Origin: Imperialibacter sp963977595
GTDB taxonomy: Bacteria; Bacteroidota; Bacteroidia; Cytophagales; Cyclobacteriaceae
NCBI RefSeq assembly: GCF_048007035.1
Contig: NZ_CP180355.1
Span: 1,612,001 to 1,676,000, forward strand
Reading direction: 5' to 3'
Length of the DNA stretch: 64,000 bases
Positions 7,184 to 17,326 of this stretch are shown piece by piece. How positions within the stretch are numbered: position 1 is the stretch's first letter; every line of letters begins with the position of its first letter. Made by a program: the position numbers and the translations under genes. The notes below the pieces were generated by a model. The model was not told where the DNA came from. It ran no database searches and worked only from the letters and a program-made list of their open reading frames with translations.

Positions 7184-10100
7184 TTATTGCGCCAAACTAA
7201 ATCTGAGCTGCACCCCGAAGGCAGTTGTCACCCTCTTAAAGGAGCTCGAAATCCTGGGCTGGTTAAGATTTCGTTCAAAATAGAACTGAAGATTGAGTTG
7301 GTCATTGAGCATATAACTCACGGTTGGTCGTACCTGATAGTTGATATTTCCCGCCGTTATGGTCGGCTCATCGTCAATTTTTCTTTGTAATGTCTTCGTA
7401 TCTCTGACGGTCACTGCCACCCTGAAAGTAATATCGTTTTTAAGGGTCACTGTCCTTCCCTGTACCTTAAACGGCAATTCGTAGTCCGACTTCGTGACTC
7501 CATAATCCAGTGTTACGTCGTTGCTTTTGAGCTCCGTTACCTGGCTGTTGGAGAGGTTGAGTGCGAGGTTCCGCTCTTTCTTGTACTCTATCCTGGCCGT
7601 TACCCTCGATTTAGTTCTTAAGTTAATCCCCAAAAAGGGGGCAAACCGCTCGGACACCAACACCTGGCCAAGCACATATATAGGGATCAGCCCATTCTCT
7701 CCGTTCAGAGAGGCCATCGGATAATTCTCTATCTGATTAGTAAGGTCAAAATTATCTGCATTAAGTGGCGATAGCGAATCAGTGTAAGCCAGTGTGTTGC
7801 TGAAGTTGTTGATACTCAAACTTGAGGTGTAGGCATGGGTAAGGTTAATGGATGAAAATACCTGCGCAAGTTTCGGTATTCGTGACAGGCCGGCATAATC
7901 CACCCGCCAGTTAGGTATTGGAATCCTCGGGAAAGGTGACAGCGAGGCATCGTTGGCGGAATGACCCGTATAGGCAGCTAAAAACGCAGGAATCAATACA
8001 TCCTGGGAATTGAGGGCATACTCTCCTGCACTGTTTGAAGCGTCGAGTCTGCTTTTTATAATGCCCCTATTGTTTTCGAACTGCTTGAAAACAGACGAAA
8101 TATTGGCGGTGTCGTCTTTTATAAAGGCAGTGTTGATAGTTAAAATAGAAATATTGTAACTACCCGATCGGGATGGTGTCAGCGAACGGAAGCTCTCCAA
8201 TTCATCGTCGTATCGGTATATTTCCTGAAAATTACCCGTGACAGTCTTCTTTGCGTCAAGCTGAATTTTGAGGTCCGTGAATGGCTCAATATTAGCTCTT
8301 AGCTGCAAATCTGTGGTGTTGTTCTGAGTAAAAGGCGCCGAAAGCGATGTGCTCTTGGCGATCCAGCCGTTTTCCGCTGCTCTGTATCTGATGGAGGGAT
8401 CCTGGCTACCGAAAATGAAGTCGGTACCAGGCGCATTAAAGCCGCTGTCCAGGCCAAATAAATATGCCCTTGGCCTGAAGCCCGGCAGCATGGTACCCTC
8501 CCTAATGCTGTAGGTACCATTGATTGACCTGACCGACATCAAGAGCCTCAAAAGCCCCTTAAAAGCTTTATTTTCAGATTTCTTTGCCTCAGTAGTGTCA
8601 ACTTTTGTCCTTGGTCCTTTGGGAGCAGGACCTGTCGGTCGTCGTCTTGGTGGAGCATTTATCGTCTTGAAATACGGTACTTTATTATACAAGCCTACCA
8701 GGTCAACCTTTCCATTCAGAGCCCTTTCCCTTGTATTTTGGATGAGGTTACCCAGCGTATCGGCTTGCGTGACAGAACCGGCCGTCCATGTGTAGCCAAC
8801 AGCATAACGCAAATCGGCACTTACCCAGTCGGTGACAGGAAACTTGTCGAAGGGCAGCCTGTAGTTGGCACTGGCATTCTGGTCAAAATTCTTCATCCGG
8901 CCAAGGTTCTTCAAATTGGTCCAAATGGAATCCTTCGCAGCCTGTGTGCTTATATCACCCTCGGGCTCATCAATAATGGCCCTTGCTCTGGCATTATAGT
9001 CGAGCGTAAGACTTTTGAAAACACTCCATCGAACACTATATGATCTGTTGAAGGTGAAGTATTTTTCATAAAATGGATCGAGGCCTACCGTGGTTAGGTT
9101 GGCATTTCTTAGCTGCGTTCTGGCAAACCGTCTGTCTAAATCACCCCTGATGGAAATATTGTTAGGCAGCGGAGATACGTTAATGTCTTTTATGAATTTC
9201 AGGTAAGGGCTTTTTAAAGCCTCCGAGTCCTTGAACGGCTCCAGCACCAGCCCCTGCGTCGAGTAGTTATACCCAACGCCTCCCCTATAGTTCTTCAATA
9301 AATAACTCTCCGTATTCACGTTACTGCTCGTCACGTCGCTATAGGAGTAGTTAACGGAGAAATTTTCTATGTCGTAAAAGTCCTGCCTGGCGTCAGGGTT
9401 TACCCTCTCCTTTCTCACATTTGTAAAATTCAAGCTTCGTCGTGTAGCTTGCTCCACCACTATTTGCCTGTAATTGTCCTGCCCTTCCTGGGTGTCAATG
9501 CTAAGAAGTGAGGCTTCCAGAGGAATGTCCGGATCGAGCGGATCCCATTTGGGTGTGGCCACGGTGTTTTCGTAACTGGCAAACATAGGAATTTTGATGC
9601 CTGTGTTGCCCGGCAGCAACTTATCCACATTCACATTGGCTGAAACATCATAGCTGATTGTTTCTTCCCTTGTTCTTTCCGAAATCCGCTGCTGAATCCC
9701 TCCAAAGCCTACCGTCGTGATTCTGGCTGAACCTGAGACGGTGGCAAAATCAGCGAGCTGGGCATTCAACCTGGTGTTGGCTGCCCACCCCTTGGTATTA
9801 TCAAAGTCGGTTACCCGCAGCTCGTTGGCCCATATACAGACCGATTTAGGCTGCTGGTCGGGCGACTCCGGGTTTTTCACACCAATCATCATGGTAAGCA
9901 CAGAACTCATATCCGGTCTTCCTACAATGGTCACTTTGTAGTTCCCAACCTGCTCGGTATAGGGCAGTTCCACGTTGAACTTCGAACGGTTTCTGGCCGA
10001 CTTGACAGCATAAAGCTGATTAAATTCAATATCTATTTCATTTTCGGCTGGCCAAACAAGTCGTTGTAGTGCTTCGCCGGAAGAGCCCTCCACATTTGAA

Positions 10101-13100
10101 GGTGTTACCTTCAAGGGCACCTCAATCTCATAGTAATTCTGGTCAAAATCCGTTCCGAACCTAATGAAGCCGGAAACATCATCATCGTTCAGCCCATCTC
10201 CTTCTGCGTGCAGGAACATTTTGATTTTACCGTAGTTGATCAGGTCAAAATTGACGTTCTTGAATATAGCCCTGGCGTCCCTGTCCTCAAGGTTATCCAC
10301 GCAAACCTGAATTGACTGCTCATTATTTTGGCGCTGAATAACAGTGGTGTTGTCTCGGTCACGATTGATTCCGGGAGGCAAAGTGTAAGGCGACTTGCCC
10401 TCGCTGGCTTTGCTGTTTTCCTCGATGCTCACCACTGAAATGGTAAAATCCGAAGTGTACTGCTCGGGAACTTCGTTGTAGCTTCTGTCATAAAGGCTCT
10501 CAGTAAACTTCCGCCACTGGCTTCCCACCAGTTGAAATTTGGACATCCTCAATACGACTGGTTGCCTCCAGCCCGTCAAATACATCCTCATGTATTTAAT
10601 ACTTTTAAACCCTGAGATATCGCCCTGAATTCTACTGGGGTTTCGAACAGGGATTCTGAAAAGATACCAGGTACGTTCGCCACCTTCACCACCCACTACC
10701 CGGTCAACTATATATCCTTTACCTACTTCAAGCTGTCCTTTTTTTAGTGGGATTTTGTATTCGTAATACTCCTCCAACTCGTTGATAGTGTTGTCTTTGT
10801 TCAAGTCCTCGTTCTCAGGCAGGGCGCTGCCCAATGGTGTAAAGTTCTCTCCGCTGGCAGTTTGGACGGGGGTGTTGCCATCCATGCCATTGTAGTTTTT
10901 GTAGCGTTCCAGGATCTTTGCGTCCCGGGCGTCCTGCTCGGCACCTAAGTAATACTGAAAATTGTCACCCGAGGGGTCTTCAAGGATCTTGTTTCTTGCG
11001 GTGCCCGAAACTTGTAGTTTACTTATAAAACGGTCGTTAAAAAAACTGGCTTCTTCACTATTTTTAAGACCATCGAGACCAACATCCTGATTGGGTCTTG
11101 CCGAAGCACGATTGTCAAAATAGTCAGTGAGGTATTGCTGCTGCGTTACTCTTCCCCACTCAGTTGTTGTCAATTTTTCCGTTCCGCCATCGGCAGGCAT
11201 TCCATTTTCAAACCCATGGAGTCCATCTTTGATTATATCTTCTGAGATGCTACCCAGGTTGAAGATCAGTTCGCCACCGGTAGTATTAGGCTGGTTAAAC
11301 AACCCGTCGAGTACCCTGCCTCTTCCGTCATTGTCGTCGATAAATGGATCCAGCATCCAGAATTCAATGTATTCGACGTTTGTCTTGTCAAAGTCCACAT
11401 CAGAGGTAATTGCCCTGGTAATACCTCCCCAGTTTGATTCCGGGTTTTTGAGCAAGCCATCGGTGTCCAGGTCGGGGTTGTAATTGTATTGTCCTCTTTC
11501 TGAAGGGAAATAGGCGATGTCAAATATCGGTTCATTGGTGTTAACTATATTCCGGCTTCTCTGCGAGTAGATTTCCTGAGGGATAATGCCAGCGACGTAG
11601 TGGTTGTCCTTGTCATTCTCTGTAATGTTAGGGGGAGAGTTCGGCCCTCCGTTCCGATAAAAAACGTTATCGATGATATACCAGGCAATTTTTGCTCTTT
11701 TGAAAGCGGAGCCAAGCTTGTCACCAGTTTGGTTGCTTAGGTCAAACCGGTTCCCGGGTGTTTGCGGAGTGGCCCCAAGCTTCCAGGCCTGGAAATTACC
11801 CATGTTGTAGGGTGTTACCGCCGACTCAAAGTCGTCGATGTAGGATGTGCCTTCGCCCCCTACCTCATTGGAAGTGCCGGGGTTGATTTGGGCCACCTCG
11901 CCAGTGAAGGTAATTCGGGAAGGTTCCTTTGTATCTACGAACGGGAGTGCGTCGACCATTTTGGTCAGGAACCTCGACTCCTTGCTCCAGTTTAAATCGA
12001 AGCCGTACAGCGAGTTTTTTGTCGGCTCGTTGCCGACGCTATACCTGGTAATGCCGCCAGGACGTTCGTTCAGGTGGAGCCATGTAGCCCCCAGGTTTAA
12101 GTTTTCAGTGAGCTTATAGTCAAACCGTGTTCCGGTAAGCCACCTGGTTTGAAAGTTGAAAACATCAGCTTTTTCGTATGAAATATTGATCTGCTTCCCG
12201 GAGTTAAGTATGCCTTCGTTAATGATCCTCACCCTTCCCAGGTTATAGTCGACCGTATAATCCAAACCTTCGGTCAGCAGTGTGTTGCCAGCAGTGACTA
12301 CAACAGAATTGGGTGAAATGCTAATGCCCGGCAACACGATTTCGTTGGATGCTCCCGCCTGAAACTTACCCAAAATGAAAAATTTGTTTTTGGACGATAC
12401 CTGCTCAGCATCAGCTTTTGTTGTTCGGTAAAGGGTGTCGTAAGCATACTTCTGGATAAGGTTTTGCTCGTTGTCCTTGTCGAAGTATGTTTTTAGGGTT
12501 TTTCCAAATGGCTCAAGCACAGGAAAGATAATGGTTCCGTTCCTCGAGTCGATGGTAACTCCTTCGATATAGTCGAAGTTGCCGTCTCTCTGCGGGTCGT
12601 TGTTGGGGTTGAGCTGGTCAAGCTTGAGAAGGTGGATAAGCGGCTGGTCCTTCGTAAGGGCCCCCTCATGCAAACTTGGATTGTCGATACCCGTCAAGTC
12701 ATCACGATAATGGATTCTCAGTGTAAACCCCTCCCTATCCACCTGGCTGGCGTTCAGGTTGTAGATGTTTTTCATCATCAAGTCCCAGGTTGGAGTTGAT
12801 GTGTTGATCTTATTAGGGCGGAGCATTTTCAGTAGCAACAGCTCATTTTCCGACAAATTCTGGTAGTCTTCCATCAATTCACCTACCTTAAAGGTTCGGC
12901 CGTTGTAGGTGTATTCGTAGGCTACTGCCAGCACTTCGTCATTTGTCAGCTTTCTAAGAAGGGAGATATAACCAAGCTGTTTGTTCAGCACAAATTCCTT
13001 TTCATCAAGTCTTCTGGCAGAGGTGATTTTTACATAGTCGACAGAGTTCATAAAGTTGTAACTCGACTCCAGAATGCCATCGACCTGATTGGCGTCCCTT

Positions 13101-14272
13101 ATTGCGCTGTTCGCCTTCAGGGACTTGAATAAGCCGTTGGCATCGTTGCTCGCCGGATAACTGGTTTGAACGGGACTCAAATTAGGATTGTCTTTGCGGA
13201 AGGCTTTATCGCTTTCTCCAAGATCCTGAAAGGCTAGCAAACTCCTCAATGTTTGGGTATCTCCGTTTCTTTTCAGCACATAAATCTCGACCCTGGTTAC
13301 ATTCACGCCCGATATTACCTGAGGCAAGCTGCCCAGCCACTTTTCATAATTGTCTCTAAAAAAATGCCCTAGAAAAAAGTGCCTGTTGTCATCATAGTCG
13401 GAGCCTCGTACTTCAAATTCCCGTCCCTGAAACCCGCTTTCCAGGGTAATGACATCATTTCGTCCTTGCTGGCGGGAAACAACACTTGTTACGAACAGCT
13501 TCCCAAACTGCAACTGCGTCTTCACACCGAATAAGCTTTGCCCGCCGGAAATAAGACTGTTGCTGATGGGCATGCTCACGTTACCCACCTCGATCTTCTT
13601 GATGATATCTTCCTCATAACCAGTGTACTCCATCTTTAGGTTATTCTGGAAATCAAAAGAGTTGTTGTTGTCGAAGTTGGCTGTGATAGCGAGCTTGTCG
13701 CCAACCTTGCCGACCAGGTTAAGGCTTATCTGCTGATTGAATTCAAACCCGCCGTTTCGTTGCTGTCTGATTGGTATTTGCGGATTGTCGATCCTCTGCC
13801 ACCTGCCACCAAAATCCAGCGTTACGAAACCATTGGGCTGAATATCGACGTAGCTCCCACCAAAAATCCGGTCAATCAGAGGGCTGGTATACAGCTTAGG
13901 TATAAGCCTCCTGCCACTCACTGCACTTTCTCCATCGAGGCCCCTTGACCGGCTTCTCCAATACTCCCGCAGCATTTCTTCTTCCTTCCACTTGCTGAAT
14001 TCCTCGAACGTCATGGTGGTGGTTGGCCGATAATTCACATCCCCTATCCTTTCATAGATGGTGTAATTCATCGACGTGTCAATTTCTGCATCGAGTGTGA
14101 GGCTTGCGGGGTTTTTTAACTGAAGGGGGGAAGGGCTTATTTTGTTAGAAAAAGGGTCACCAAATCGGTCAATAGGTTCGAATGTAGGCGTCTTTGATGG
14201 TTGGTAGGGCCCTTTGAGTGAGTCTGGTATGGTGTCCTGCTTGAAGAGAAAATACTTGTCGGCGTCCTCCAA
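7184..14272 (-). CDS. sprA: T9SS outer-membrane translocon protein SprA (signal-peptide segment out of frame)
   Basis: About 2,362 residues in one frame, matching the very large SprA family. SprA is the ~36-strand outer-membrane barrel through which T9SS cargo leaves the periplasm, and it is needed for gliding and secretion in Flavobacterium. Repeated SprA motif regions are visible (GFVTLDFGGRWQRIDNPQIP; SLFGVKTQLQFG; GEVAQINPG; YIDDFES) and the C-terminus ends like a barrel strand (VQLRFSLAQ). The only start in this frame is a TTG at 14272, which leaves no signal peptide. A typical signal peptide lies directly upstream in another frame (see 14273-14367). The break is at a run of eight T. The gene follows ruvA by 18 bases and is presumably in the maeB-ruvA-sprA transcript. 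Confidence 0.93.
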   Translation of the reverse strand: MEDADKYFLFKQDTIPDSLKGPYQPSKTPTFEPIDRFGDPFSNKISPSPLQLKNPASLTLDAEIDTSMNYTIYERIGDVNYRPTTTMTFEEFSKWKEEEMLREYWRSRSRGLDGESAVSGRRLIPKLYTSPLIDRIFGGSYVDIQPNGFVTLDFGGRWQRIDNPQIPIRQQRNGGFEFNQQISLNLVGKVGDKLAITANFDNNNSFDFQNNLKMEYTGYEEDIIKKIEVGNVSMPISNSLISGGQSLFGVKTQLQFGKLFVTSVVSRQQGRNDVITLESGFQGREFEVRGSDYDDNRHFFLGHFFRDNYEKWLGSLPQVISGVNVTRVEIYVLKRNGDTQTLRSLLAFQDLGESDKAFRKDNPNLSPVQTSYPASNDANGLFKSLKANSAIRDANQVDGILESSYNFMNSVDYVKITSARRLDEKEFVLNKQLGYISLLRKLTNDEVLAVAYEYTYNGRTFKVGELMEDYQNLSENELLLLKMLRPNKINTSTPTWDLMMKNIYNLNASQVDREGFTLRIHYRDDLTGIDNPSLHEGALTKDQPLIHLLKLDQLNPNNDPQRDGNFDYIEGVTIDSRNGTIIFPVLEPFGKTLKTYFDKDNEQNLIQKYAYDTLYRTTKADAEQVSSKNKFFILGKFQAGASNEIVLPGISISPNSVVVTAGNTLLTEGLDYTVDYNLGRVRIINEGILNSGKQINISYEKADVFNFQTRWLTGTRFDYKLTENLNLGATWLHLNERPGGITRYSVGNEPTKNSLYGFDLNWSKESRFLTKMVDALPFVDTKEPSRITFTGEVAQINPGTSNEVGGEGTSYIDDFESAVTPYNMGNFQAWKLGATPQTPGNRFDLSNQTGDKLGSAFKRAKIAWYIIDNVFYRNGGPNSPPNITENDKDNHYVAGIIPQEIYSQRSRNIVNTNEPIFDIAYFPSERGQYNYNPDLDTDGLLKNPESNWGGITRAITSDVDFDKTNVEYIEFWMLDPFIDDNDGRGRVLDGLFNQPNTTGGELIFNLGSISEDIIKDGLHGFENGMPADGGTEKLTTTEWGRVTQQQYLTDYFDNRASARPNQDVGLDGLKNSEEASFFNDRFISKLQVSGTARNKILEDPSGDNFQYYLGAEQDARDAKILERYKNYNGMDGNTPVQTASGENFTPLGSALPENEDLNKDNTINELEEYYEYKIPLKKGQLEVGKGYIVDRVVGGEGGERTWYLFRIPVRNPSRIQGDISGFKSIKYMRMYLTGWRQPVVLRMSKFQLVGSQWRKFTESLYDRSYNEVPEQYTSDFTISVVSIEENSKASEGKSPYTLPPGINRDRDNTTVIQRQNNEQSIQVCVDNLEDRDARAIFKNVNFDLINYGKIKMFLHAEGDGLNDDDVSGFIRFGTDFDQNYYEIEVPLKVTPSNVEGSSGEALQRLVWPAENEIDIEFNQLYAVKSARNRSKFNVELPYTEQVGNYKVTIVGRPDMSSVLTMMIGVKNPESPDQQPKSVCIWANELRVTDFDNTKGWAANTRLNAQLADFATVSGSARITTVGFGGIQQRISERTREETISYDVSANVNVDKLLPGNTGIKIPMFASYENTVATPKWDPLDPDIPLEASLLSIDTQEGQDNYRQIVVEQATRRSLNFTNVRKERVNPDARQDFYDIENFSVNYSYSDVTSSNVNTESYLLKNYRGGVGYNYSTQGLVLEPFKDSEALKSPYLKFIKDINVSPLPNNISIRGDLDRRFARTQLRNANLTTVGLDPFYEKYFTFNRSYSVRWSVFKSLTLDYNARARAIIDEPEGDISTQAAKDSIWTNLKNLGRMKNFDQNASANYRLPFDKFPVTDWVSADLRYAVGYTWTAGSVTQADTLGNLIQNTRERALNGKVDLVGLYNKVPYFKTINAPPRRRPTGPAPKGPRTKVDTTEAKKSENKAFKGLLRLLMSVRSINGTYSIREGTMLPGFRPRAYLFGLDSGFNAPGTDFIFGSQDPSIRYRAAENGWIAKSTSLSAPFTQNNTTDLQLRANIEPFTDLKIQLDAKKTVTGNFQEIYRYDDELESFRSLTPSRSGSYNISILTINTAFIKDDTANISSVFKQFENNRGIIKSRLDASNSAGEYALNSQDVLIPAFLAAYTGHSANDASLSPFPRIPIPNWRVDYAGLSRIPKLAQVFSSINLTHAYTSSLSINNFSNTLAYTDSLSPLNADNFDLTNQIENYPMASLNGENGLIPIYVLGQVLVSERFAPFLGINLRTKSRVTARIEYKKERNLALNLSNSQVTELKSNDVTLDYGVTKSDYELPFKVQGRTVTLKNDITFRVAVTVRDTKTLQRKIDDEPTITAGNINYQVRPTVSYMLNDQLNLQFYFERNLNQPRISSSFKRVTTAFGVQLRFSLAQ

Positions 14273-14367
14273 TAAAAAAAAGAGCGCTCAGCATTAGCAA
14301 GTAAAGCGCTGAGCACAAGCGAAATACACAAGAGTACTAGAGTAGTATTTAAAAATCTCCTCCTCAA
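14273..14367 (-). other. sprA: Out-of-frame sprA signal-peptide segment with T8 tract and hairpin
   Basis: From a TTG at 14367, 18 bases after the ruvA stop, the minus strand encodes MRRRFLNTTLVLLCISLVLS then ALLANAE: a basic start, hydrophobic core and a plausible cleavage site after ANA. This frame leaves the sprA frame at the T8 run (plus-strand A8 at 14274-14281). One extra T, or two fewer, would join it to the sprA frame (..RSFFLLEDADKYF with nine T). In the sprA frame itself a TGA lies just upstream. Inverted copies (GCTCAGC/GCTGAGC, and AGCGCT twice) lie immediately 5' of the T run, giving a terminator-like shape. Sequencing error, phase variation and transcript slippage are all possible. 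Confidence 0.75.
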
Positions 14368-14385
14368 ACGGTAAAATGGTAAAAC

Positions 14386-14982
14386 CTATCTGGAATTTTT
14401 TAAGGCCAATCTGATCAACTCCTCTAAAGTAACTCCTCCTCCCTTTTCTTTGATGATCAGATCGATATTTTTCTCTGCCTGTGCTTTAGGAAAACCTAAA
14501 ACCAGCAAAGCTGATAACGCTTCATTTCGCAAACTATTGCTTCGCACACCCATGCCGGAAGGAGATTTTTCAAAGACGTCCTCCTTCTTGAGTTTATCTT
14601 TAAGTTCCAGGATGATACGTTGTGCAGTTTTGGCCCCAACACCCTTCACTCTCTGGATCAAATTCACGTCCTCACTCACAATCGCCTCGTGAATTTCGGA
14701 CGGCGTAAGGGAAGACAGAATCATTAATGCCGTGCCAGGCCCCACGCCGTTGATAGAGATCAAATCCAGAAACCGTTGCTTTTCCTGCATTTCGGCAAAC
14801 CCAAAGAGAATGTGGGCGTCTTCCTTCACCTGGAGATGGGTTTGTAAGATGCCGCTGTCCAGGTTCTTGATCTGGCTGAAGGTGTTCAATGAGATTCTTA
14901 CTTCATAACCAATGCCGTTCACCTCCATCACAGTGTGATTCGGCTCCTTTTCGATGTACTTGCCTTTAAGGTATGTAATCAT
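14386..14982 (-). CDS. ruvA: Holliday junction branch migration protein RuvA
   Basis: 198 residues from the ATG at 14982, one base after the maeB stop; the longer in-frame extension to 15018 would run into maeB and is not needed. The N-terminal OB fold begins MITYLKGKY as usual. The two helix-hairpin-helix motifs are visible as ISINGVGPGTALMIL and VKGVGAKTAQRIILEL, and the C-terminal domain (LRNEALSALLVLGF) binds RuvB. RuvA tetramers bind Holliday junctions and load RuvB for branch migration in recombinational repair. It sits in the maeB-ruvA-sprA run. Confidence 0.97.
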   Translation of the reverse strand: MITYLKGKYIEKEPNHTVMEVNGIGYEVRISLNTFSQIKNLDSGILQTHLQVKEDAHILFGFAEMQEKQRFLDLISINGVGPGTALMILSSLTPSEIHEAIVSEDVNLIQRVKGVGAKTAQRIILELKDKLKKEDVFEKSPSGMGVRSNSLRNEALSALLVLGFPKAQAEKNIDLIIKEKGGGVTLEELIRLALKNSR

Positions 14983-14983
14983 C

Positions 14984-17263
14984 CTATTGTTGGGCTTTTG
15001 CGCTTTGCGACTGGGCATCTATGACGGCAATAGCCACCATATTAAATATCTCTCTGATAGAGCTACCCACCTGCAATACATGGACGGCTTTGTTCATACC
15101 TACCAGAATCGGCCCTATCGCCTCTGCTCCACCCAATTCCATCAACAGTTTATAGGCAATATTACCTGATGCCAGGTCGGGGAAAATAAGTGTGTTTGCC
15201 GAGTGCCCATTCAGAGAAGAGAATGGATACACCTCGCTAAGCAGCTCTGCATTCAACGCCACATTGGCCTGAAGCTCCCCATCGATGATAAGGTCCGGGT
15301 ATTTTTTCTTCGCCAACTCAACTGCCTTCCTGGTTTTTTCAGGCACACCACCTCTCGACGATCCAAAATTAGAATATGATAATACGGCCACTTTGGGCTC
15401 GTAGTCAAAATACTTCACAGCCCTCGCTGCCAGACCAACGATTTCAACCAATTCCTCAGCCGTAGGGTTAAGATTCACTGTGGTGTCAGCAAAGAAATAG
15501 GTGCCTTTGGCATTGCTGATAATGTACATGCCCGCCACCCGGTTAATACCCTCCTCAACGCCCAGGATGTGAAGTGCCGGAAGAATGGTCTTCGGATAAT
15601 CGTTCGTTAGGCCAGAGATAAGCGCATCCGCAGCCCCGGTTTCAACCATCATAGCGCCGTAATAGTTGCGGTCGTACATCAGCTGCCTGGCATTGACCAT
15701 GGTGATGCCTTTTCGCTTTCTTTTCTCAAAAAGCATGGCCGCATATTCGTGCCTTGTATCGGCTTCATGATAAGGATCAATGATTGGCGTGTCACGAAGG
15801 TCAAGTTTGTTCTCTAGCACCAAAGCTTCTATTCTGGCTTTGTTACCCAGCAAAATTGGGTAGCCTATTCCTTCGTCAATCACCATTTGAGCAGCTTTCA
15901 ATATCTTGGGATGGTCGGCCTCTGCAAACACAACCCGCTTGGGAGCTCTCCTAGCCCTGGCGATCACTCTCGCCATTAAACGATTGTCAATACCTATGCG
16001 GCTCTGAAGCTCCACCTTATAAGCTTCCCAGTCGTCAATCTTCACTCTCGCTACGCCTGAGTCCATGGCGGCCTTTGCCACAGCCGGAGAAATCGTAGTG
16101 ATGAGCCTTGGATCCAACGGTTTCGGAATCAGGTAGTCGCTGCCAAAGGTGATTGGCTTATTGCCATAAGCTTTGATGACCATTTCAGGCACGGCTTCTT
16201 TGGTCAGCTCCGCCAGCGCCTTCACGGCTGCCAGTTTCATTTCCTCATTAATGGCCGTAGCCCTTACATCAAGTGCTCCTCTAAAAATATAGGGGAAGCC
16301 CAACACATTGTTTACCTGGTTAGGGTGGTCGGAACGACCTGTAGCCATCACAACATCATCTCTGGTGTCCATGGCCAGTTGGTAGGGAATCTCCGGATCG
16401 GGATTAGCCAAAGCGAAAACAATAGGCTTATTGGCCATTTTCTTCAGCATGTCTGGCGTGAACACGTCGGCGGTGGAAAGACCCAAAAACATGTCCGCCC
16501 CAACAATCGCCTCATCCAGGGTGTCAATTTTCTTGTCAGTAGCGTACCTGGCTTTCATTGACTCAGGGTCGATTTTGTCCTTCCTGAGAACGCCCTTACT
16601 GTCGAGCATCACGATGTTTTCCTTGCGAGCACCTAGCCCCACGTACAAATCGGTACATGCCATTGCAGCTCCACCTGCTCCGTTGACTACTATTTTTAGC
16701 TCTTCAATCTTTTTGCCTACAACAATCAGCGCATTGAGCAAGGCTGCACTTGAGATAATGGCTGTGCCATGCTGATCGTCGTGCATGACAGGAATCTTCA
16801 TTTGTTCCCTCAGCACTCTTTCTATTTTGAAGCTTTCGGGTGCCTTTATATCTTCCAGGTTGATGCCACCAAAGGTCGGTTCCAGTGCCTTCACAATTTG
16901 AATAAACTTGTCGGGGTCTTCTTCGTCCACTTCAATATCAAAGACATCAATGCCGGCAAATTTCTTGAACAGAACCCCCTTGCCCTCCATCACGGGCTTT
17001 GAAGCCTCCGGGCCAATATTGCCGAGTCCAAGCACAGCCGTTCCGTTGGAAATAACCCCTACAAGGTTGCCTTTGGCGGTGTACTTATAAACATCCTCTT
17101 TATTTTTTGCTATTTCTTTGCACGGCTCTGCTACGCCGGGCGAATAAGCCAAAGCCAGGTCAACCTGGCTGCTCATCATCTTTGTTGGACGTATTTCAAT
17201 TTTTCCGGCGGGGCTGGAAGAATGGTATTCAAGGGCGTCTTCCTTGCGAATTTTAATGGCCAT
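14984..17263 (-). CDS. maeB: NADP-dependent malic enzyme fused to phosphotransacetylase-like domain
   Basis: 759 residues, the usual size of MaeB. Residues ~1-410 are the malic enzyme: SPGVAEPC, VMHDDQHGTAIISSAALLNAL and the NAD(P)-binding NGAGGAAMACTDL. Residues ~430-755 resemble phosphate acetyltransferase (RVVFAEADHPKILKAAQ; SGLTNDYPKTILPAL), which in this family is regulatory and not known to be catalytic. It decarboxylates malate to pyruvate with NADPH formation in the cytoplasm. It has its own promoter (17296-17326) and is followed directly by ruvA. The assignment is safe; cofactor preference is inferred from the family. Confidence 0.95.
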   Translation of the reverse strand: MAIKIRKEDALEYHSSSPAGKIEIRPTKMMSSQVDLALAYSPGVAEPCKEIAKNKEDVYKYTAKGNLVGVISNGTAVLGLGNIGPEASKPVMEGKGVLFKKFAGIDVFDIEVDEEDPDKFIQIVKALEPTFGGINLEDIKAPESFKIERVLREQMKIPVMHDDQHGTAIISSAALLNALIVVGKKIEELKIVVNGAGGAAMACTDLYVGLGARKENIVMLDSKGVLRKDKIDPESMKARYATDKKIDTLDEAIVGADMFLGLSTADVFTPDMLKKMANKPIVFALANPDPEIPYQLAMDTRDDVVMATGRSDHPNQVNNVLGFPYIFRGALDVRATAINEEMKLAAVKALAELTKEAVPEMVIKAYGNKPITFGSDYLIPKPLDPRLITTISPAVAKAAMDSGVARVKIDDWEAYKVELQSRIGIDNRLMARVIARARRAPKRVVFAEADHPKILKAAQMVIDEGIGYPILLGNKARIEALVLENKLDLRDTPIIDPYHEADTRHEYAAMLFEKRKRKGITMVNARQLMYDRNYYGAMMVETGAADALISGLTNDYPKTILPALHILGVEEGINRVAGMYIISNAKGTYFFADTTVNLNPTAEELVEIVGLAARAVKYFDYEPKVAVLSYSNFGSSRGGVPEKTRKAVELAKKKYPDLIIDGELQANVALNAELLSEVYPFSSLNGHSANTLIFPDLASGNIAYKLLMELGGAEAIGPILVGMNKAVHVLQVGSSIREIFNMVAIAVIDAQSQSAKAQQ

Positions 17264-17295
17264 AAAAGTTAGGTGTCAGGTTAATGGGTAAAAAA

Positions 17296-17326
17296 CAAAG
17301 CTAATAGGGGCTATCTACATAAACAA
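17296..17326 (-). promoter_or_regulatory. Promoter of maeB-ruvA-sprA
   Basis: TTG (17326-17324), 20 bases, then TAGCTTTG (17303-17296) on the minus strand. The -7 box is a perfect TAnnTTTG and lies 33 bases before the maeB ATG, in the gap after the DUF4837 gene. Confidence 0.65.
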
